64,000 nucleotides of DNA from Diplocarpon mali (taxonomy: Eukaryota > Ascomycota > Leotiomycetes > Helotiales > Drepanopezizaceae): NCBI GenBank assembly GCA_024741835.1, contig JAENRP010000148.1, positions 1 to 64,000 of the forward strand. Reading direction: 5' to 3'. How positions within the stretch are numbered: position 1 is the stretch's first letter; every line of letters starts with the position of its first letter. Made by a program: the position numbers and the translations under genes. The notes below the pieces were generated by a model. The model searched no databases. It was not told the DNA's origin and was given only the letters and a program-made list of their open reading frames with translations. This document shows positions 23,951 through 33,270 of this stretch, in pieces.

Positions 23951-24780
23951 TTAAGAGAGGCCTAAAGGCACTCCCTTAGCCAAAGGCCTACTAGCGAATA
24001 TACTAGCGATAGCAAGGGCAAAGGCAAGGGGTATAGTAGGGGCGATAGGGGCAAAGACAGCAAAGGCAGCGGCGATAGCAGAAGCGGCGATAGCAAGGGC
24101 TAAGATAAGAAAGATAAAGGGAGATACTATAGCAGCGGCTATAATAGCGGCAGCAGATAGGATAGGAGCAGCGGTAGCGATAGCAAGGGCGAATAGGTCT
24201 AAGCCAAAGGGCCTAGGAGCGAATAGGAATAGTATACTAGAAGCAAGAGAGGCAGCGATACTACTACTCGCAAGAGTAGCAGGCCCTCTTAGCACTAGGG
24301 TCTAATCGCTCCTATCTTTTAAAATCAGCCTAAAACTCAATAAGACTTAATAAACGTACTATAGAAGCTCTAGAGCGTACCCTTTATTATATTAAGTAGT
24401 AGTACTACCTCCTCCTTAAAGGCACTGCAGGCGCGAGCCAATATAATAGCCTCCTAAAAGGCAAGGAAAGGGCCGCTGGCCTACTAGCAGCTATTGCTTA
24501 ATATAGTATAATAGACGCAACGCGCACTAAAGGTGCTATTAAAGCATTAACAATCGAGATTATTAGTACTTTTACGTATAATGCAGCGTACGCATATATT
24601 ATTATATTCTATTATAGGCTTTGGCATACGACGCGCAGTAGGGGCGGGGCTCTTAGGCGGCAGTGGCAATGGCGGCGGCGGTAAGGGCGGCGGCGACAGC
24701 GGCGGCGGCTCATTGCCTAGTAAACGCTAGGATAAGCGCACTAAGGTTAAAGCTCCTATAAGAGCGCCAGCGACCTAGCG
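23951..24780 (-). pseudogene. CoI-2 antisense accessory ORF with cysteine cluster
   Basis: The minus-strand frame begins with a proline-rich segment (about 24720-24650: NEPPPLSPPPLPPPP), continues MPKPIIEYNNICVRCIIRKS and reaches a cysteine cluster at about 24610-24490. Spacing is C-x2-C-x10-C-x10-C-x2-(C/Y)-x6-C, with the fifth position Tyr by RIP. A clean 114-codon stretch (23951-24295) forms the alanine-rich, hydrophobic C-terminal part. The matching frame in CoI-1 and the similar cluster in the Gypsy element GyD suggest a real accessory protein once encoded against gag-pol. The function is not known. Zinc binding is inferred from cysteine spacing only. Confidence 0.62.
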
Positions 24781-25174
24781 CAAAGTTAGTACAACGCAGG
24801 GTATAAGGGACTCTAAGGGTCTTACTTTGCAAGGGCGGCTAGGACTATAATAAGCAGGAGTTCCTTTTATATTTAAAAATTATTAGTATAAAGACGATAT
24901 TTTTAAATAATAAAGGAGGGTTATTTTTAAAAGAAGGGAAGGAGAACCTTTACAATAGAAATACTTTATAAAAAGCCTAATAGAGCATTAGCGTAAAATT
25001 GCGAAGATTCTTAAGCGCGCTTATTGCTTATAGCAACCTTTCTTATTTTAAAAGGAACGACCTTTAAAAGGGCGGCATATAAGATAGAGCCTCTTTTCTT
25101 TATAATTGCTATTCTTTCTTTTATTTTATCTATATAGCTAAGCAATTTTAAAAGCATCGCCTAACTAAGGGGTA
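24781..25174 (+). other. CoI-2 3' untranslated region with polypurine end
   Basis: No coding seen. Matches 12571-12966 and ends CTAACTAAGGGGTA before the 3' LTR, the likely polypurine tract. Confidence 0.6.
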
Positions 25175-25371
25175 TATTATATAAAATAGGCAGAGTCTCT
25201 ACTTATTCTAAAGACCCTCTATATAACTCTACTAAGTCATAGACTCTCCCTTTTCTTTCCGAAGTCTCCTTACTATATATACACTAGAGAATAATATAAT
25301 AAATCATCTTTATCTATATTAGCGAGCCTCCTAAGCGACCTAATGAAGGCCCTCCAGCCGACCGCACCACA
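25175..25371 (+). repeat. CoI-2 3' LTR (197 bp)
   Basis: Pairs with 17767-17963. Its start reads TATTATATAAAATAGGC, heavily converted. It ends CGCACCACA followed by GAGCT. Confidence 0.94.
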
Positions 25372-25376
25372 GAGCT

Positions 25377-26345
25377 CTATTAAATACTAAGTACAAAGGT
25401 CAAGCTAACTATAGCTTATAACCCTAATATCGATAGCCAAACTGAGATTATAAACCAGTACTTAAAATAACGCCTTAGACCGTTTTACTTATACTATTAA
25501 GATAATTAGAGTCGTCTCTTACCTTTAATAGATATTGCCCAATTAACCTTGCCTTATAAATCCCTAAGGCAAATTTCCCCTTTTTAAGTGCTAAACGGCG
25601 ATAAAGCTCGCTCCTCTTAAAATTTAATTAACCTAAAGCCTCTATAGATAGCAACCGAGAGAGTAAATCGTAAAACAGCGCTCCGCATAGCTACTAAAGC
25701 TTAAAAAGTGGTCTAATTCGCTTAATTATCTCTTTAAGTACAATAGGCTAAAATAAAACGGCTTACAGACCTCTACTGCTAGCCAGTTGATTAGACTATA
25801 AGAGATAATGTACTAATTAATACTAAAAACTGGAAGCTCGATCGGCCGAGCTAGAAGCTCTTTAATAAGTAGTACGGCCTAGTGAAAGTACTAGAAAAGC
25901 TAAGAGAAAGGTAGAAGCTATAATTGCCTAATTCGCTCTATTCGATCTACCCTATATTCCACTCCTACTTACTGCGTGAATACATTCCCAACCCTCTGCT
26001 AGGCTAAGCTTAAGAACCTCCTGCCTTAATTAAAGTACTATTAGAATAAAAGGAATAGGAAATAGAAGAAATAATTAGATCTTATATTTAAGCTAAGAAG
26101 CTCGAATATCAGATTAAGTGAAAAGGAGCTAATAAAGACCTCAAATAGTACCTATACTCTAACGCTATAATAGCGCTGTATACTATTCGAGATTTCCATC
26201 TAAAGAACCCTTAAGCTAAAGGGCTACTAAAGGCGCTATTAAGCTGGCTTAGGTCATATAATAATAGAGTTGACAATTATAAGGACCTAGAGGACAATAC
26301 GCCTATAGATACAACTGCGCAGGCGCAGTTTTTCAAAAGGAGGAG
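25377..26345 (+). pseudogene. GyA integrase C-terminal part and chromodomain
   Basis: Continuation of the integrase cut by CoI-2. AYNPNIDSQTEIINQYL at about 25417-25470 is the catalytic-core region with the final Glu, here intact. A GPY/F-like C-terminal region follows (KQYGLVKVLEKL near 25870-25905, YPIFHSYLLREYIPNP near 25950). A chromodomain lies at about 26055-26200: EEIIRSYIQAKKLEYQIKWKG, then DLKQYLYSNA. The chromodomain would tether the integration complex to modified histones. The frame ends just before the polypurine tract and is among the least damaged in the window. Confidence 0.85.
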
Positions 26346-26349
26346 GTAG
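26335..26349 (+). promoter_or_regulatory. GyA polypurine tract
   Basis: AAAAGGAGGAGGTAG abuts the 3' LTR, the usual start for plus-strand synthesis. Confidence 0.8.
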
Positions 26350-26595
26350 TATTACGGCCGCATTATATATATAGTTATATCACGTATCATATCGAAGTTA
26401 GGTGTACGCTAAGGTAGCGAGGTGGCTAGATCATATGCACGCTAATGAAGCACCTATACTTATTCTAGAGGAGCTCTACTAAAGACTCTCTCTTCTTCAT
26501 CTTTTCTTTTCTATTACATAGCGTACCTCTTGAGGTAATACAGTCAGCGTTACTCGATTATCGCCCTACTGTACGCTCCAGAGCCAGTCGTAACA
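26350..26595 (+). repeat. GyA 3' LTR (246 bp)
   Basis: Pairs with 4328-4573. Here the segment equivalent to the first CACGTG of the 5' LTR reads TATATA. The end GTCGTAACA is intact and is followed by AATAC, the duplicated target. Confidence 0.93.
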
Positions 26596-26600
26596 AATAC

Positions 26601-26880
26601 CTAGCTTTACGCATATCATTTAAAGCTTAAAAAAGCTTTTTTAAGTTAAGGGCGTTCTTATCAGCTTCTATATTGATCTAAGTAATCATTTCGGAAAGAA
26701 GGTTCGCCAGTTTATTAAAAGAAAGGGAGTCCTATAGACTAACTCTCTATTAGTATCTAAAAAGAGTATAGGCATAGTAGAAAAGGCAGTAGATATCTTC
26801 TAATAAGCTATAGCTAAGTCTTAAGGCTTATTGTTGCGCCATAAGGAGCCTCAGGCGCTGAGGCCTTTGAGGACTGGCTT
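26601..26880 (+). pseudogene. GyB integrase core, continued after GyA
   Basis: Resumes the integrase interrupted at 4327. VRQFIKRKGVL at about 26710-26745 and SKKSIGIVEKAVDIF at about 26760-26805 correspond to the late core with the catalytic Glu in GIVEKAV. Beyond about 26880 the frame can no longer be followed. Confidence 0.7.
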
Positions 26881-27290
26881 ATGTAATATACCCCTGAAGT
26901 GGCCATAGAGCACTTCTATAAAGGGAGCTCAAATATACAGTTAGAGTAGAATTTTATAAGCTTCTACTACCATTAAGAATCCACTTCTAAATATAGCATA
27001 ATAGTTATTAGTACTATTCGCGACTCTTAGGAGCAAACGATTGAAGATCCACTATATTTAAAGGCTTCTTAAAGAGGTTTTACTACTATTTTCATCTATT
27101 CTCCCTTGCTTATACGCGTTATACAACCTAACTCGACGTTTTAATGCTCTTAGCTAACTAATAGAACCTATACTCCCTACTATCCTAATCAATATAAGCG
27201 AATACTAATAAAAAGAAGCTTAAGAGCTTAGCTCTAGTGGAATTATACTCTAGGATAGGAAGTCATAGTATATTTAGTACGCTAAGTTAG
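26881..27290. other. Unassigned degraded segment
   Basis: No protein domain, LTR pair or primer site recognised. It lies between GyB integrase and a gag-like remnant, so an element boundary is probably hidden here. Confidence 0.3.
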
Positions 27291-28006
27291 AGTTTTAAGC
27301 TGAGTTTCTACGGCTTTAGAAGTATATAGAAAAGCTAAGATAGGTTAATAACCTTAAACTATATACTATAGAGATAGGAAATCAAGCTCTATTTTATAAG
27401 AACGAAGCTTTATATCTACTAGATCTAAAATTAGAACTGCTATAGCTTGAAAAAATAGTAGATAGATAGGATTAGAGAATATTGCAAAGCTATTATAAGT
27501 TATATTAATAGTAGGAAGCTATTAATTAATAAACGCCAGCTTTAATACTAATTATAAAAACAACCGCTTATAACGTAGCGCTAAAGTATAAGATAGCAGT
27601 TAAGTAATATAATCTCGCAGTAGAAGCTTAGAAAAGGAATAGGAGCTCCTATACTTAGTTATACCATTAGATTACTAAGACAGTATATCCTACGTTGCTT
27701 TAAGTAGTATAATATGACTATAAGGAAGTAGGGAAACTATTAATTTAATAGATTATAGAGCATTTGCGTAAAGAACTAGCCCCTTTTAAGGTTAGTATAA
27801 TAGAGTCTATTCGAGAAGACTATAATAATAAGCTCTTTAAAATAAAGAGTAGTAAAGTAGACCTAAAGACCTGGCTTACTAGCTTTAGGGAGATCTATTA
27901 AGAAGTATAAATGTATAGAATCCTAGAGGTTTAAGGCTTCTTAGCAATTATAAAGTTTCTATAGTCAATTTACCGCTAGGCTTCTACTTACTCTTAGTAG
28001 ATCTTA
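27291..28006 (+). pseudogene. Copia-type gag-like remnant, orphan
   Basis: A forward frame broken by TAA/TAG reads YNVALKYKIAVK near 27560, then HLRKELAPFKV near 27760, KVDLKTWLTSFREIY near 27855 and STYS near 27985. The order (W/L-rich helices, then a conserved WL..F..IY) resembles Copia gag as in CoI and CoII. No matching pol follows, because GyC begins at about 28007. Family assignment is tentative, and an unrelated GyB tail remains possible. Confidence 0.35.
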
Positions 28007-28322
28007 TGACGGCGGAAGCAAGGCACAAGTCGATAAAGTCATTAAGATCAAGGCTGCCAAATCGTATAGAATTCAAAGCTAAGGAGCGTATATAAAGTAG
28101 GAAGCATTCCTCCTAATATGCTCTCCTCGGCCTACGACTTCTAAGAGTCGATTTCTACTAGCAAGTCATATTCTATCTATTAAAGGAAAGGTATAGTAAA
28201 GGTGCGGCGTATCTATTATATCAGTCTATTTCGCCTCTATTTATACTACTATCTCTATTATACCTACTCTAATAGTTCTTATGCTTCTATTGCGATTATA
28301 GTACAACTATGCTATAATATCA
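28007..28322 (-). repeat. GyC 3' LTR, probable (about 316 bp)
   Basis: The right edge is fixed by the polypurine tract: the LTR would begin on the minus strand as TGATATTATAGC. The left edge at 28007 (TGACGGCGG) is a guess from the TG...CA rule and from the point where the gag-like frame stops. No partner LTR is in the window. Confidence 0.45.
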
Positions 28323-28336
28323 CCCCCCCCCCTCTT
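28323..28336 (-). promoter_or_regulatory. GyC polypurine tract
   Basis: On the minus strand: TTAAGAGGGGGGGGGG directly before the LTR start. Its G run contains no CpA on the opposite strand, so RIP leaves it untouched. Confidence 0.7.
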
Positions 28337-29640
28337 AAGAAGCGAGGTACCCTTATCTCGACCTACTCTTAGATAAAGTCATATATAATTCTGTTTTTAG
28401 CTCTATTGATAAAGCCCTTTATCTTTTCGCTCGCTAGATCCCCTTCTGCTTAGATAGTCTCGACGGCGGTCTCGACTAGTTCATCGAGATTATCAAACGC
28501 ATTAATTAGCTTTTAATTATAAGGGTCTTTAAGATTGTAATATTATTATTGATTTTCGCATATTTGCTTTAGCTAATCTATTTGATTTAACTTTTGGCAT
28601 TTAGTAAGGGTGCTAGCGGTAGTAGTAGGGGTGGCCTTCCTCTTCTATATAATCGCATAAGTAGCGACTTGCTATTATAGCTTATTGTTCTCGTCTTATA
28701 ATATCTTAAGCTTTAGCTCATCCTCCTTTGCTTTAGCTCGCAGGGTCTTTAATTCGCGAGATTATTTATTAAGATCGTTATATAAGCGGTTAAACTCGAC
28801 TGCCTTAAATAGTATAATCAAGACTATATAGCTACCTTATATAAAAGTTCCTCCTTTAGCCTTGATCTTTGCGACCACTTTATTAATATTAGCAGGCAGG
28901 CGTTCTTCGCTTTATGCAGCTTTTACAACTATCTTTTAAATGCGCTATTCTAATGCTTTAAATCTAGTAAGCCTTAGGTTAACCTACGTCTCGCCTTAAT
29001 TAAAGATATTCTAATATAACTGTTTTTAAAGGTTATTCCTTAATAGCCTTAATTTGCTAGGTCGCGACTTTTGAATTATAGCGCCATCCTTTCTCTTTAT
29101 TAGCGTACTATACCTTTTTATCTTAATAGGCGTAGGTCGGTCCTCTTTATTATTTTTATTCTTTGACTTATTATAAAGCTAGTTAAAAGGGACCTTCTTA
29201 TTAGAAGTAGCGCTATTTCTAAATAGGAAGGAGGTTAAGGTTAAGGTTAGCGAGGCGGTAGGTTCGTTTATTTCATCGTCTACTAAGAGTGGGGTCGGTA
29301 ATAATAAGGCAATAGGCTCGACGTCTTTATTATCATCAGAGTTATTAGAGTCGCTATTTATATTACTTATAAATAGCAATTAGAAATCTACTCGCTTTAT
29401 TCTAATAGGCGTAATAAGTTGGTCGTCTATCACTTATTAAGCGAGGGCGGCTTGCATAAGGTCTTTCTTAATTAGAAATGCTATTGCGTTATTAATACTA
29501 ATTATAAAATCGTCTTATATATTAAGGGAGTTAGCAGGCGCGATAGCAGGCGTAGTGGTCTTATTATTAAAGGGAAAGGGGTTATTAATTGGTTCGCTTA
29601 TAATAATAGTTAGTTAAGTAGTTTAGTTTGATAATATAGT
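28337..29640 (-). pseudogene. GyC third ORF, sense strand, coiled-coil protein
   Basis: Downstream of the chromodomain, in the same direction as pol, one frame can be followed for about 430 codons with only TAA/TAG interruptions. N-terminal part: TTTPAIAPANSLN, then DDFIISINNAIAFLIKKDLMQ. An acidic and Pro/Thr-rich stretch follows (a clean 66-codon piece at 29179-29379), then a basic segment (TPIKIKRYSTLIKRKDG near 29110). A probable coiled coil lies at about 28820-28680 (SRELKTLRAKAKEDELKLKI, DENNKLQQQ). The C-terminus has DNLDELVETAVETI near 28480. The position matches where env-like third ORFs occur, but no signal peptide or membrane segment is visible. The role is unknown. Confidence 0.55.
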
Positions 29641-29989
29641 ATATAGTATATAGTAATAGGGCGATAGGTCAAAAGAGCGAGTTAATTAATTTGTAAAAGC
29701 AAAGCGAAGGTAGTAGGAAGGAGAAGTATTTATAAGGGAATAGATCTAGGCAGAAGTACTAGCGTAGAATTAAGAATAAAGGAATAGAATAGTAAAGAAT
29801 AGCAAGTAGTAAGGTAGTGAATTATAAGAATAGTTTAAAAGGAAGGGCGGTCTTTATTATACGTTTTAAATAGGTGCGTTAGCGTCTAGCGCTTTATTCC
29901 TAGTCTCTATTAGGGTTGAATCGTCGTAAGGGCATCTACTATTATCGCTAACGCGTTTGGTAATAACCTTTATTCTTAAGGGCATTATC

Positions 29990-31151
29990 CAATAGGTAGT
30001 CTAGGTCGAGTTCGTCTTTAGAGGCGGCTTCTAACTAGGTTTATAATCTTGCCAAGGGCCTAAGGGCGTCGGGGTAATTAAAGTAGAACTTATTAAGTAG
30101 TATAGCCGCGTTCTTAAAGTTACTAATAGGGTACTATTAATCGTTAGGATCCTATCCTACCTAGCTGACTTTATAATAGAGTTGCTTTCGCTATATATTA
30201 AACGCTAAGATTTAGTCGACTTCCTATTTTAAATAGGTATTAATAATAATAGGTTTTATTAGTAGGTTAATCTACCTAAGCAAGGGGTTATTAGCGGCTT
30301 TCCTTAATCTATTAGCGTAAAAGACATTATATATTTAATAGGATAGAGGTAGGTCTACCTTATAGGAATAGTAAACTAGGCTAATGATTTTAAAAGGGCC
30401 TATAATAAGGAAGTCGAGTTTATCAAAGGGTCGGTCCGTTTTCTAAGCTCTTTTTATAATATATACCAAATCTCTTAAGCCGAAGTTGGATTAGCGTCGC
30501 TTTTTATTTACTTATTTAGATTATCTCTCTTAAGCTATTAGTATAGATTCTTAGGTAAACTGGACTGCTTTATCGATTCTTTTAGCCTATGCTTGCGCTT
30601 CTTCCCTATTTAGCTTCTCCTAAGTGTTCAAGTGCTTAGTAGTATAGGCGGTCCAATTAAAATCCAAGCGAGGTTTATAGCTATAATCAACTATAGAAGG
30701 AGAGAGGCCAGTTGACTCATTCGGGCAAGCAGCGCCGGCAGTATCTATAGTAAGGAGTAAGTCGGCTTAATTGTCTTAGAAGTAGTTAATAAAAGGGCGT
30801 AGTTATATATCAATTATCTAATTGATAATCTCAATCTATCTATCCATTTAAGTGTATTTAGAGGTCGATAGCTAGAGCTTAACTTATACTAGCATTAATA
30901 ACTCATTTATAAAGTCAGAGATAAACTAAGGTCCTTAGTTGCTAATAATAGTGGAAGGGCTCCTTTTAAACCTTTAGATATATTAGTAAAATAAAGAGAC
31001 AGCAGTCTGCGCAATAGCCTTCTTTATTATTAGTAGGCAGATATGCCGCTTAAAGGATCGGTCAATTATAATAAATATAGTATTACAACTATTATTAGTT
31101 AATCTAAGAGTATAGAAGTCTATAGACAGGTCGTCCTATATATGCAAAGGG
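29990..31151 (-). pseudogene. GyC integrase core and chromodomain
   Basis: On the minus strand from 31151: PLHIQDDLSIDFYTLR, then CNTIFIIIDRSFKRHICL near 31075 (first catalytic Asp in IDR), GPQFISDFINELL near 30930 and QTEIINQYIDIRLRPFINYFQD near 30830-30770 (catalytic Glu). The GPY/F-like module is near 30440-30330 (FDKLDFPIIGPFKIISLVYY). A chromodomain follows at about 30230-30030 (DQILAFNIQRKQLYYKVSQVGQ, then YPISNFKNAAILLNKFYFNY). Most stops fall at Gln or Trp positions. Confidence 0.85.
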
Positions 31152-31346
31152 TATTGAGATGGGTGATATAGCCATTACTCCGATGTATTATTATATGACC
31201 CTACTACTTAGTTAGTAGGATATTGATACGTATATAGCTGTAGGGAAGAAAGGGGTAACCTTCCTTCCTTAACTCTTACTAATATATCGACTATCGACCT
31301 TTAGAAGCCTCCTTTACCTACTATGCCAACTTACTTAAGTTCAATA
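31152..31346 (+). repeat. CoII-1 5' LTR (195 bp)
   Basis: Starts TATTGAGATGGG (from TGTTGAG) and ends GTTCAATA (from CAACA). Pairs with 44723-44917. Confidence 0.94.
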
Positions 31347-31358
31347 GGTTATAAGCCT
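31347..31358 (+). promoter_or_regulatory. CoII-1 primer binding site
   Basis: GGTTATAAGCCT follows the LTR without a gap. Undoing one RIP change gives GGTTATGAGCC, complementary to the initiator-Met tRNA anticodon arm. Confidence 0.68.
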
Positions 31359-31459
31359 TAGCTAGACTAATAATAGATTATTAACTTCCTTTAAAAAGTA
31401 CTTATGCTATAACTGTTTGTAGGAAGTTGAACGAGACTTATAGTAAGAGGCAAGCAATT

Positions 31460-31620
31460 GGCGAATAGGAGGTATAATTCCCTATTTAGCCAACCTATAT
31501 TACAAGAGGTGTGATTCCTTACTCTATAACCCTTTAGTACTATAAGACGTATAATTCCTTACTTTACTATATTTTATAAGAGGTATAGTTCCCTACGTTA
31601 TAGCCTAAAAACCCTTTTCG
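31460..31620 (+). repeat. CoII-1 leader tandem repeat (4 units of about 40 bp)
   Basis: Four loose units start with (A)AGAGGTATAATTCC, at about 31467, 31504, 31547 and 31586, separated by C/T- and A/T-rich text. The same block occurs in CoII-3 (about 56588-56730) and, inverted, in CoII-2 (about 51355-51515). Its position in the untranslated leader suggests an RNA packaging or structural element, but that is inference. Confidence 0.7.
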
Positions 31621-31739
31621 ATAAGAGGACTTCCTTTCTATTTAATACTTTTATAATACCTACTATTTAATCATTTCGACTTTTCGATAAAAGGAGTGCC
31701 TTTAACTATTTAATTTATTTGATTTTAATACAATTCTAT

Positions 31740-33250
31740 TTGAAACGGCAATAGCTTCTAATTCCGATCGAAATACTAGACCTAAAGACCTCTAACTCTC
31801 TTATAAGAATTAGCAATAATAATTCGACGATTTAAAGCTTTACTTTAAAAGCAAAGGCATTGAAATAGCGATTTAAAAGATACTTATTAAATACGCGAGA
31901 ATAGCCCCTTATACTCCTTCTACTAACTCGTCTACTTTTACTTTAATAGCTAATACAACTACTAAGGATTTGCTAGATATATTAAATAAGCTTAGCCTAG
32001 GAGCTTTAATAGATAATAACCAAGAATCCTAAAGGCAGATTTTAAATGTAGAAAAGGAGAAGGAGTATAGGCTAGCCTTAGCTAAATGCAAGCTTAAGAT
32101 TAATAGAGGTTTAAGCGATAAAGACCGAGATTTTATTTAAGTTTATAATAATGCAAAGATAAGATAGGATACTTTAAAGGCAAAATACTCTTAGACAATT
32201 GCCTTTAATACTTAGCATCTACTATAGTAGATCACTTCATTTTAATATAGAAAAGACAAAGATAGTAAGGATATAGATATAAATATAGACTTTACTTAAT
32301 CTATATTATATAAAGTAAGGAGGAGAGTAAGAGCTATAGATCCTAAGATAGCTATGACTTTTAAGGAAACTTAGCTTTTTAGTTTCCTACTTAATAGCCT
32401 CCCTTTTAAGTTTGCTATTATAAAATAATCTCTTCTTATTTAACCTAACCTTAAGATTTATAAGAAGATCGACCTCCTTCAAACTATTAAGTAAGACCTT
32501 AAAGGACGCTTTGAATCAGCAAATGCTATATTATAAGGCAACGATAAGCCTAAAAAGAGGAAGGAGCGCGGGATAAGCCCTTAAGCTTATTAGGGATGCT
32601 ACTTCTATAATAGTACTTATAATATTACTAATTATAAAGTAAAAAGGCAACTAATTAATATAGTCGCTAGCTTTAATATTAAGAAGTAATTAAAGCAAAA
32701 GTTAAGAAGCAAACTGCCCTTATCTTACTAAAGGCTGCAACTATTAAAGAAAGGCAAAGGAAAAGGCTATTTAGCCAAAACTTTAGCAGATACCTTTAAT
32801 AATAATAGTAGGTTATTTAAACCTAAATCCACTTCTAATAATTTAGATAATAATTATAATAAAGATGCCTATGTCTTAAAAGCCGATCTTTATAAGATCC
32901 TTGAATCCGATTGATATAATAATACTAATTGTATAGTATATATGATTAATAAACCCTACCTATTTAAAGGCCCACTTATTAAAATAAAAAGGCGCTCTAT
33001 TAAGATTAGTAGTAGAAGGTTATATATAGACTCGATAGGTATAGTAAAGATGAATATCGCTAGCGTTTCTTTCCTTTTGCAAAATGTTCTCCTTATGCTT
33101 AGCCTAAGTATTAATCTTTTATCTAGCTATAAGATCTATATAAAGTTAAATTATATAAGAGTTTTTAATAATCAATTTATATAGTTTATAAATAATAATT
33201 ATAAAGTGATCTTTAAAGCTAAAATTAAAGATAGACTTTATATTTTCTTA
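31740..33250 (+). pseudogene. CoII-1 gag and protease remnant
   Basis: Gag starts near 31815 (FDDLKLYFKSKGIEIAI) and continues through PSTNSSTFTLIANTTTKDLL and EKEYRLALAKCKLKI. A zinc-knuckle remnant lies near 32598-32640 (CYFYNSTYNITNY, from CxxC-x4-H-x4-C). The protease region follows at about 32930-33240: YMINKPYLFKGPLIKI, then FLLQNVLLMLSLSINLLSSYK (the Copia 'VLYVP.L..NLLS' pattern). The open piece at 32942-33184 belongs here. The following frame runs without shift into the tandem linker repeats. Confidence 0.82.
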
Positions 33251-33270
33251 AAGGTAATATTATAGAAATT

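Larger units (their letters stand above)
17767..25371 (+). mobile_element. CoI-2: full-length Ty1/Copia retrotransposon
   Basis: A 7605-bp element with 197-bp LTRs and target duplication GAGCT at 17762-17766 and 25372-25376, inserted in GyA integrase in the same direction as CoI-1. It is collinear with CoI-1 throughout and differs mainly by transitions. It therefore helps to tell original residues from RIP changes. Confidence 0.95.
4328..26595 (+). mobile_element. GyA: Ty3/Gypsy chromovirus carrying two Copia insertions
   Basis: Two 246-bp LTRs bound the element and the 5-bp duplication AATAC lies at 4323-4327 and 26596-26600. Removing CoI-1 (with one TCTTA) and CoI-2 (with one GAGCT) leaves about 7068 bp. 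Inner order is leader (4574-5578), gag (13169-14500), protease region, RT, RNase H, integrase and a C-terminal chromodomain, then a polypurine tract and the 3' LTR. The integrase reading frame rejoins across CoI-2 (...FQKEL at 17766, CRILSTK from 25377). It is inserted in GyB integrase. Chromoviruses tend to target heterochromatin, which fits this location. Confidence 0.93.
28007..31151 (-). mobile_element. GyC: Ty3/Gypsy chromovirus, 3' part (minus)
   Basis: The element reads leftwards. From right to left it holds integrase core, chromodomain, an extra sense ORF, a polypurine tract (seen as a C run at 28323-28332) and a probable 3' LTR. It is interrupted by CoII-1, flanked by AAGGG at 31147-31151 and 44918-44922, and continues at 44923-45682 with RNase H and the integrase zinc end. 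Its gag, protease and RT are missing because of the junction at CoII-2. Confidence 0.85.

Noticed and set aside
28323..28332. Run of ten C as a sequencing artefact
   Set aside because: A comparable C run occurs at 35938-35946 next to an LTR, and on the minus strand both are polypurine tracts in the expected place.
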